DNA of 64,000 bases from Coemansia sp. RSA 922 (Eukaryota; Kickxellomycota; Kickxellomycetes; Kickxellales; Kickxellaceae), in assembly GCA_027577415.1 (NCBI GenBank), contig JANBQS010000006.1, positions 1 through 64,000 on the forward strand. The letters are read 5' to 3'. The number at the start of each line of letters is the position of its first letter. Positions within the stretch are counted from its first letter, which is position 1. A program made the position numbers and the translations under genes. Under the pieces are notes generated by a model, which worked only from the letters and a program-made list of their open reading frames with translations, was not told where the DNA came from and made no database searches. Below, one piece after another: positions 57,714 through 64,000 of this stretch.

Positions 57714-59402
57714 TCAAAAGAATTCCACGCTGCGACGCACGAAATCCTGTAGACGTGGGGCATACGGCTTGAACATATTCAAAGCCACAGCGGCCTCTAG
57801 CTCTTCTCTAAATCCTTTAGCTTCGCCCCCAAGCATACCAATATAGGTATAATCGGGGTACGCCAGCGCCAACAATAGCATACACGTAGCATTCTCTGCA
57901 CGATAGAGGGGCGGGACTGGCTGATAATTCCAGTATTGCAACCTTCTACCATTCGGAGCGTAAGTCGCCGTAATGTACGTGGGTAGATCATCCATATCAA
58001 CATGATTGAGAATAGACCCAAAAATTGGAGGCAAGGTACGCAGAGTCGATAGAGCTGGTAATGCTCTAACCAAAGCAACAATGTCCAGGAGCTCCAGACG
58101 GAGGAAAGGCAACGTCAGAACTCGGATGGAGGCGTAATTCAAAGTCGATATGAGTGCTGGGACAAGCTCGGAACTTGAATGATCTCCCACAACCTCTCGC
58201 ACCGGTGCTCCTGGACAGATGCTAAGCATAAACCGCAAAGTATCAGCAGGTGTATCGAGTTGACTTGGGTATTCCTCTATCTGATACTTGGTTACGACGC
58301 GCCGCAAATTTGGGTGACTGGTCGGCGTGAAAACGTTGTGGTCAAAAATAATGGAAACCAGCAAGTCGCTCATAAATAGCTCCAAGCGCTCAAGGGTACT
58401 GGAGTTGCCCCTAAAAAGTACGTCATCGCCAAACGGATAGCTGCTACGTAAGCAAATACGCTGAAGACAAGGAAAAGGCACAACTCCCTTAACGGCTATT
58501 CGCTCTGGCGTATAGTCATCAGAGTCATCGCGCAAATAAAGATAGCGTAGGTGTGGGTACGTGACGTAGCTGCCATCGGGGCTCTGGATGAGGCTGGCTA
58601 GGTCGGCGACACAATCAGATGCAAGCAGCAAGGTCTGCAACGTTGGTGCGTTATGCCGCACCAGCTGAATTGATGGACATGTATAGCTATCAATCATAAA
58701 ATCCAAAGAGACCAGGTTGCGAATTATATCTAGCTGCAGTCGTATGGGCACGTCCACCCCAAAGTTGTGGAAGTACATGACATGAGAGGATAGCTGAAAG
58801 AGCTGGGAAACCAAGGTACCGATAAATCGAGTGCCTCTGGCCTGGCTACAATGGGGAGTATAAACCACTCTAATTTTGGTAGCTTTGGGCACCATCTGCC
58901 GGATCCGCCGAACAAACGCCGTGATATTATTCTCAACAGCAATAGCAGTGGGAACACTATTTTCGTCAAGGATATTAGAAGCAAAGTAGAGATTTACCAA
59001 GCGGGCCATCGGAAATGCATAGTCGTTGTAAGGCACAACCGACAGCCGTTTTAGTGACTCGCCCGTGTAAGCATCCCATTCGTTAGTGGCAAAAGTAAGG
59101 ACAGAGGCCAAGTGATGGTGCACTGGAGAGCTATTACCAGGGCTAATTGCAAATGGGCGACGCTCTTCAAGTACACCAGGTCGAACGCTAGTAAAGTCGA
59201 TAGAAAACTTCAAACAGTAAAGTGGAAGGGCTATAGAACGACAGTTGCTGCAGACCCCAAGCAGCGGTTTTAGCCGAGCTTTACGCTTATCTAGACCAGT
59301 GATGACTCCGTCAGAATCCGTGCGAATACGGCCTACAACATAGTTGATAATAAGCTGAGTTACGTGGTAAGGAAGATACTGAAATAGAGATATCAAAGAC
59401 AT
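57714..59402 (-). CDS. F-box/LRR-like protein, subfamily 1
   Basis: The product has 562 residues from the ATG at 59402. It has the F-box-like start F-Q-Y-L-P-Y-H-V-T-Q-L-I-I-N-Y-V, L-L-G-V-C-S-N-C-R-S-I, leucine-rich segments, the signature Y-P-F-G-D-D-V-L-F-R-G-N near residue 325, and N-V-F-T-P-T-S-H-P. The C-terminus is more diverged than in relatives (L-A-Y-P-D-Y-T-Y). It is divergent from the gene at 60280, as 8366 is from 10443. Confidence 0.7.
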   Translation of the reverse strand: MSLISLFQYLPYHVTQLIINYVVGRIRTDSDGVITGLDKRKARLKPLLGVCSNCRSIALPLYCLKFSIDFTSVRPGVLEERRPFAISPGNSSPVHHHLASVLTFATNEWDAYTGESLKRLSVVPYNDYAFPMARLVNLYFASNILDENSVPTAIAVENNITAFVRRIRQMVPKATKIRVVYTPHCSQARGTRFIGTLVSQLFQLSSHVMYFHNFGVDVPIRLQLDIIRNLVSLDFMIDSYTCPSIQLVRHNAPTLQTLLLASDCVADLASLIQSPDGSYVTYPHLRYLYLRDDSDDYTPERIAVKGVVPFPCLQRICLRSSYPFGDDVLFRGNSSTLERLELFMSDLLVSIIFDHNVFTPTSHPNLRRVVTKYQIEEYPSQLDTPADTLRFMLSICPGAPVREVVGDHSSSELVPALISTLNYASIRVLTLPFLRLELLDIVALVRALPALSTLRTLPPIFGSILNHVDMDDLPTYITATYAPNGRRLQYWNYQPVPPLYRAENATCMLLLALAYPDYTYIGMLGGEAKGFREELEAAVALNMFKPYAPRLQDFVRRSVEFF

Positions 59403-60279
59403 TGCCAATATGATAAAAATAAGGGAAATGAAAAAGCGTAGGAATGAAAGCCAAAGAGTAGAATGTCGCTTGATGACACCATGTATGTATTACAGGGATC
59501 TGTGACACCAACAGCAATGCATCCTGTACATGTTGCATGTGTCCGCACCTATGTGCCAATAGAGTCGGCCAAGAAAATATCGGCCAAGCGTTTTGAACTT
59601 TTTTCCTTGTGATATTGGATACTTCAACTACCAACGATATTTGGATATTTTTGAACTGGTCAAATGTGGAACCAAAAAAACTGCAGTCCATACTCGTGGG
59701 TTTCCATTGTTGAGCATGGTACAGACCCGCATAATGGTGCTCAGTATCAGTAAAGCAGCCCACGTATGTCAGAGTAGGATTGCTTGTGAGTTTAGAAGTG
59801 GGTCAGGGAATAGATCAATATGCAATATATTGCTGTAGTGTTAACAAGGAAGGCAAGGCTAGCAAGCTTTAGTTATAGAGCTGGGGCTATGGAGAGTCGC
59901 ATTTAGCCAAAAAGAGCAAATATACCAGAGTATTTATTATGGTCATTCAGACGAAAGCATGGATCGTGTGTCAAGGTGCCCACATTGGTTTAAAAACTGT
60001 CGTTAAAGGACCCAATAAAGCCGGTACACCGTGACCGATATAAAAATCGGTTTATTTACGGGATCTGACTTTTAGCCATGTTCAACGAATCGCCTCTAAA
60101 GAAATTAGTAAATGTGGCTTTTTAATCTGTCATTCCTGATTGATTTATGACGCAAGCAGTTGTTGTGTGCTCCGCAGCAAAGGAATACTGAAAGACGTTA
60201 GAGCCAACAACCCTTCTCTTTTTTCTATTCACCTATTTTATTATTATTTCTTTTTGCATCTTTAAGACTGACCTGAAAA
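59403..60279. other. intergenic between divergent F-box/LRR-like genes
   Basis: An 877-bp shared upstream region. Open frames in it are short and unsupported. Confidence 0.45.
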
Positions 60280-61974
60280 ATGCGCACCTTTTCACCATTT
60301 CAGCTTCTCCCGCCTCACGTAGTCCAGCTTGTAGTCAACCACGTCGCTGGAAGCAGCCGCTTGCAGCTTAGCGGTGTGACATCCAACTCAGTCGAATATA
60401 AGCGGCTGCTGGTGCCACTCATGCGCGTGTGTTGCAACTTCCGTGCTATTGCATTACCACTATATTGCCGTGACTTTAGGCTGCACATGTTTGTGAGGAC
60501 GGACAAAGTTGACATTGAGGAGTTCTCGTGGACTACGCGTACCGACAACTCTAACAGCACACTCCATCTGCTGGCCAGAGAGATTTTTATCCGGGTATAC
60601 ATCAATGATATCTGTGAAGGTCATGCGCTTCGGCTACTGTCGGCCAGGCCATACAATGGTTGCGCATTTCCGCAGGCTCGCAAGCTCACATTTGAGCTTG
60701 TTGTCTGTCGTACATATGCTGGGGAACCCGAGTATACTTATCCTGGAGCATATGCTAATACCTCGGCGTTTATAAAGCGAATCAAGGAGATGTCGCCACG
60801 AGTCAGCAAAATATATCTGGGTATCTCATATAAGAGCGGAGATTCGGCTCCAGGCTCGGGCAAACACATGCGCTTTTTGGTTTCGAAACTGTCCGAGCTT
60901 ACCGATACGACTTTTTTTACCGATGACTGTGATGAGCTGTTAAAAAGCCCGGATCCGGTGCCTGTCTGTAGGCTAGCATGCATCGAGTTCGAAATAAAGA
61001 AAGACGCCAGTCAGATTACGCAACTCGTGCGGCTCAATGCTCTGACGCTTCAGACCATTGGAATCTGTTCTCGTGGTGACGTAGACATTTCTGGGCTTAT
61101 TCGGGACCCTGATGACGGCGAGTATGTCGAGTATCCGCGTGCGCGCACTTTGACAATGTGGTTTCGCAGCGATTCTGTTGTCTCGCAGAGGCCCAACTTC
61201 AAGGGCGCTGTGCCTTTTCCGAATTTGAAGCGCCTTGTCTTGGGTTCCGGCCACCCATTTGGCGACGACGTGCTTTTCAGAGGCAATGGCGCCACTTTAA
61301 AGTATCTTTCGCTGAGTTTGACCTCTGAGTTTGTCACACTTCTCACAAAGCACAACGCGTTCACGAGTACCAGCCACCCCAAACTTCTGTATGTCGCCAT
61401 CCACTTGCCTTTTGCATTTTATCCCGACGAGCTTGTCGAAGCCACCACTTACTTGAAATTTGGATATGGCATCGCGCCAGGTGCACCTGTTCGAAGCATT
61501 GTCGCGGATGGATTCATGGACAAAGTCATTACGCAAAATATTCCGCTATTGGGCAGCGACAGCAATATACAGTACTTGTCTCTATCTCATACGAGCCTTT
61601 CGTTCTGGGATGTAGTTACTCTGGTCAAGTCGCTTCCACTTCTTTCGGATTTGCACACCGGGTCCTCAGGTATCGTCGTACTTCCCCAAGGTATTACTGA
61701 GGAAAAGCTTCCCGAGTATTTACGGGAAAAATACGCGCCAATGGGAGAGCGATTCCGGTGCTGGCATCTGTCTAGTGCGGATTATCCTATGCAGGTAGTA
61801 ATATCCGTACTGTTACTGGCGCTAATTTGCCCCAACTTTGACCATGCGGCGGTGGGGTACACCCGTTCTCAGTTGTTCATGGAAATATTAGAGCGGCAAA
61901 TTTATATGCCTGGTTTCAAACAGTATGCTCCACGCCTGAAGCGTCTTTTGGTTAGCCACAGGAAGATAAAGTAA
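60280..61974 (+). CDS. F-box/LRR-like protein, subfamily 1
   Basis: The product has 564 residues. The start F-Q-L-L-P-P-H-V-V-Q-L-V-V-N-H-V-A-G-S-S-R is nearly the same as in the 10443 gene, 50 kb away. L-M-R-V-C-C-N-F-R-A-I follows, then leucine-rich segments, H-P-F-G-D-D-V-L-F-R-G-N near residue 327, and L-L-A-L-I-C-P-N-F-D-H-A-A. It is convergent with the gene at 62108 (133 bp between ends). Intact and intronless. Confidence 0.72.
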   Translation: MRTFSPFQLLPPHVVQLVVNHVAGSSRLQLSGVTSNSVEYKRLLVPLMRVCCNFRAIALPLYCRDFRLHMFVRTDKVDIEEFSWTTRTDNSNSTLHLLAREIFIRVYINDICEGHALRLLSARPYNGCAFPQARKLTFELVVCRTYAGEPEYTYPGAYANTSAFIKRIKEMSPRVSKIYLGISYKSGDSAPGSGKHMRFLVSKLSELTDTTFFTDDCDELLKSPDPVPVCRLACIEFEIKKDASQITQLVRLNALTLQTIGICSRGDVDISGLIRDPDDGEYVEYPRARTLTMWFRSDSVVSQRPNFKGAVPFPNLKRLVLGSGHPFGDDVLFRGNGATLKYLSLSLTSEFVTLLTKHNAFTSTSHPKLLYVAIHLPFAFYPDELVEATTYLKFGYGIAPGAPVRSIVADGFMDKVITQNIPLLGSDSNIQYLSLSHTSLSFWDVVTLVKSLPLLSDLHTGSSGIVVLPQGITEEKLPEYLREKYAPMGERFRCWHLSSADYPMQVVISVLLLALICPNFDHAAVGYTRSQLFMEILERQIYMPGFKQYAPRLKRLLVSHRKIK

Positions 61975-62107
61975 CCTGTTTATGTATTGGTTGGATAATA
62001 AATGAAGAGCCACACAGCAACAATTAAAAATACTATTAAAGCTAACTCAATTGTTAGTGTGGAAAAAAAACTGGCCTGCTATCAAAAATACAATAGCAGA
62101 TCATCGG

Positions 62108-63763
62108 CTAGCAATGTGCGTTACCAAACACAAGTTTACAAAGTCGGGAGGCATATTTGCTATAAATTTCAGAGTGAATCAGCTCTTCCATACTCTCGTA
62201 AAACTCAGAATCAATAGCATGGAGTGACCATATTAGATAAAGATTTGGACATACAAGAGCTAGAAGAGCTATATCCTCTGCTTCGCAGTCACGATTTGAA
62301 ACCTTGCCCAAGTGCGTGTAAAAGACACGAAGATGGCTTGTCAATATGCCATATTTAGCAATTACGTCCGTGGGTTGATAACCATAACCAGCCTGCCTGA
62401 AAGATCTGCTATGGTCACTAATAATACATGAAAGCTTTACAAGTGTAGGAAGTTTCTTGAGCAAGTCCATCACTCCGAATAAAGCCAGCTTCAACGTATA
62501 ACAATCCAATACTTGGATGTTATTAAAACCACCTCGCTGTACTGCACCCTTAAAACTGTCATATAGCATTGCTGTTGATAGTTTTAGACTACAAGTAGCG
62601 CCCGCCAATTTGCTTATGAATCTGCGTCTAGTAGACTCTGAAGCAACCGAGAGGTCACTTTTAATAAAGTCTCCACGAATATCTATCTCTCTCAAGTATT
62701 TAAACTTGTTTTCAAATTCATGACATTCACTTAGCATTGTAGCTGTATCTCCATCCAAGATCACTGTCAGGCATTCTAGCGAGTCGCTATATCCACGGAA
62801 TAGCACATCGTCAGCATATGGAAAATGAACCAGTATTTTTAGGCTCTTCAATTTACGAAAAGGCGTAATATCTGGAACAGCCACCCTTTTTAGTGAACCA
62901 CTCAAGCCGCATTGAAGTAATTGCAAGTGCAGCATGTTTGGATAGACAACAGCATTACCTTTATAATCATAAAATAGCACTAATGAATTGCCCAATTCAA
63001 CGCTCAGGCTGATCAGCGTACTGGCGCATTTATGAACCAGAGAAGCGCGTAAATCCTGCAAGTTCTCACAGCGCAAGTTTAGCGTGGTGACCAAGGGAAA
63101 AGTGTCGATGGTTGATGTGCACTTGAAAGTAATCACACCAAGGTCGAGATTTGAGTACTTGGTACCGGTACACAGAGAGTTTGAAAGTACGCCAAATACA
63201 CTTTCAACCAATTTATCGACATACCATGATCCGCCCGTGCACAAGACTTCCGCAGTTTCCATGGCAAAGCAATGCGACTTTAGTAGCCGAGTAAATTCAA
63301 GAGCATTGTGAGTGGTAATATCCATTGCACTGGTAGATCTAGTAGAATTTTTAGTAATAGCGAGGGTAAGCTTATAGACAATAGGAAATCCCTTCCTGGT
63401 TCCCACAAACTCTGAGAGCAGAGTGTGAGCAACTCCACTTACAATACTAGACAACGAGACACTTATTCGGAGCCTTCTTACAGCATTTTCTGCACCATGT
63501 TGTAGCTTGGATTCTTTTGTCCAAGTTGGACAATCCATACTAACCCTATTATTTATAGAGTCGATATTCAGGCTTAACTTACTCCAAGCGTGTTCTAAGG
63601 CTGCTTGTCGCCAACTAGTGCATACAGACATTAACTCTTTTATAGTGTCATCGAGGCGTTCTGCGCGGTCCTTTGATACCCTGTAGTTGGCCACTGACCA
63701 TTTAATAATAAGGTGCAAGAGATTAGAAGGAAGAGCTTGTGCTATCGAGACGCACTTGGACAT
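62108..63763 (-). CDS. F-box/LRR-like protein, subfamily 2
   Basis: The product has 551 residues from the ATG at 63763. It is the subfamily 2 partner of the 23296 gene: A-Q-A-L-P-S-N-L-L-H-L-I-I-K-W, S-W-R-Q-A-A-L-E, S-S-I-V-S-G-V-A-H-T-L-L, and the signature F-P-Y-A-D-D-V-L-F-R-G-Y near residue 325 (asparagine replaced by tyrosine). It has lower GC than subfamily 1. The C-terminus ends R-L-C-K-L-V-F. Confidence 0.7.
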   Translation of the reverse strand: MSKCVSIAQALPSNLLHLIIKWSVANYRVSKDRAERLDDTIKELMSVCTSWRQAALEHAWSKLSLNIDSINNRVSMDCPTWTKESKLQHGAENAVRRLRISVSLSSIVSGVAHTLLSEFVGTRKGFPIVYKLTLAITKNSTRSTSAMDITTHNALEFTRLLKSHCFAMETAEVLCTGGSWYVDKLVESVFGVLSNSLCTGTKYSNLDLGVITFKCTSTIDTFPLVTTLNLRCENLQDLRASLVHKCASTLISLSVELGNSLVLFYDYKGNAVVYPNMLHLQLLQCGLSGSLKRVAVPDITPFRKLKSLKILVHFPYADDVLFRGYSDSLECLTVILDGDTATMLSECHEFENKFKYLREIDIRGDFIKSDLSVASESTRRRFISKLAGATCSLKLSTAMLYDSFKGAVQRGGFNNIQVLDCYTLKLALFGVMDLLKKLPTLVKLSCIISDHSRSFRQAGYGYQPTDVIAKYGILTSHLRVFYTHLGKVSNRDCEAEDIALLALVCPNLYLIWSLHAIDSEFYESMEELIHSEIYSKYASRLCKLVFGNAHC

Positions 63764-64000
63764 TGATTGTGAGAAAATAAAAAGTTAATAGAGGAATAGA
63801 AAAAATAAAATAAAAGTAGTGCTAGCTAGAAGAAAGAAAGTGTGACAGCAAAAGAAAAGAGCCCTTTCATTTTTTTCCTTCAAAGATATAAAGATTCCTT
63901 TATTTAGCTCTCTCCCCACCCTTTTTGCCAGGCAAAAAAAAAACACAAAGGCAATAGTAAAAAAATAATCTTCTTATTTAGGTATGTCTAAAGTAAAGTA
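63764..64000. other. upstream region and window edge
   Basis: Purine-rich leader of the 62108 gene. An ATG at 63983 at the very edge may start another plus-strand gene, but only five codons or so are visible. Confidence 0.3.

Noticed and set aside
1..64000. tRNA, rRNA or CRISPR arrays
   Set aside because: No T-loop plus acceptor-stem pattern, rRNA core sequence or regular spacer array was found on reading; the only regular arrays are the 7-bp repeats.

Overview
This window looks like a nuclear contig from an early-diverging fungus, most probably Kickxellomycotina (Zoopagomycota, the Coemansia group). The reasons are short GT-AG introns, fungal-type housekeeping genes, a nuclear complex I accessory subunit, AA11-like secreted oxidases and a large lineage-specific family of F-box/LRR-like proteins. 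The placement is inference from family resemblance; no search was run.

Layout. 1-7.8 kb: a possible small cysteine-rich protein, a secreted DNRLRE/CBM96-like protein, ORC5 (two exons) convergent with RPB5, and a small spliced membrane protein. 8.3-12.2 kb: a divergent pair of F-box/LRR-like genes. 12.6-16.9 kb: an accessory block of small lineage-specific proteins (one with an 8-bp duplication frameshift), a solo LTR, an LTR fragment and a decayed TnpB/Fanzor-like zinc-ribbon gene. 17.4-21.7 kb: SF3B3/RSE1 and mitochondrial uL22m. 21.9-23.0 kb: an LTR followed directly by an intact gag-like gene with no pol. 23.3-25.9 kb: another F-box/LRR-like gene and a small orphan protein. 26-36 kb: a gene graveyard (5'-truncated, frameshifted insulysin-like pseudogene, a tyrosine-aminotransferase tail, other relics, a MITE-like inverted repeat) that also holds a tandem pair of small orphan genes next to heptanucleotide repeats and an assembly gap. 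36.2-42.2 kb: RPB4, an acidic F-box-like protein, an AIFM2/FSP1-like oxidoreductase and an Rpr2/Rpp21-like RNase P protein. 43-46.3 kb: tandem AA11-like LPMO genes. 46.4-54.9 kb: SNF8/VPS22, NDUFB8 and a very large P4-ATPase. 55-64 kb: a tiny zinc-finger gene, an F-box/LRR pseudogene, a PhnZ-like HD protein that has lost its metal ligands and carries inserted segments, then three more F-box/LRR-like genes.

The housekeeping genes share no pathway beyond general RNA, mitochondrial and vesicle functions. The novelty lies in the accessory islands. Seven intact F-box/LRR-like genes and one broken one share a D-D-x-x-F-R-G signature. Interspersed are short orphan proteins (about 100-155 aa). Two of these, at 30.9 and 33.3 kb, have nearly identical promoters, C-termini and 3' UTRs but only about half-identical N-terminal segments, a pattern expected of diversifying selection or gene conversion. 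An F-box family beside small fast-evolving proteins is the best candidate here for an undescribed system, but any functional link between them is inference.
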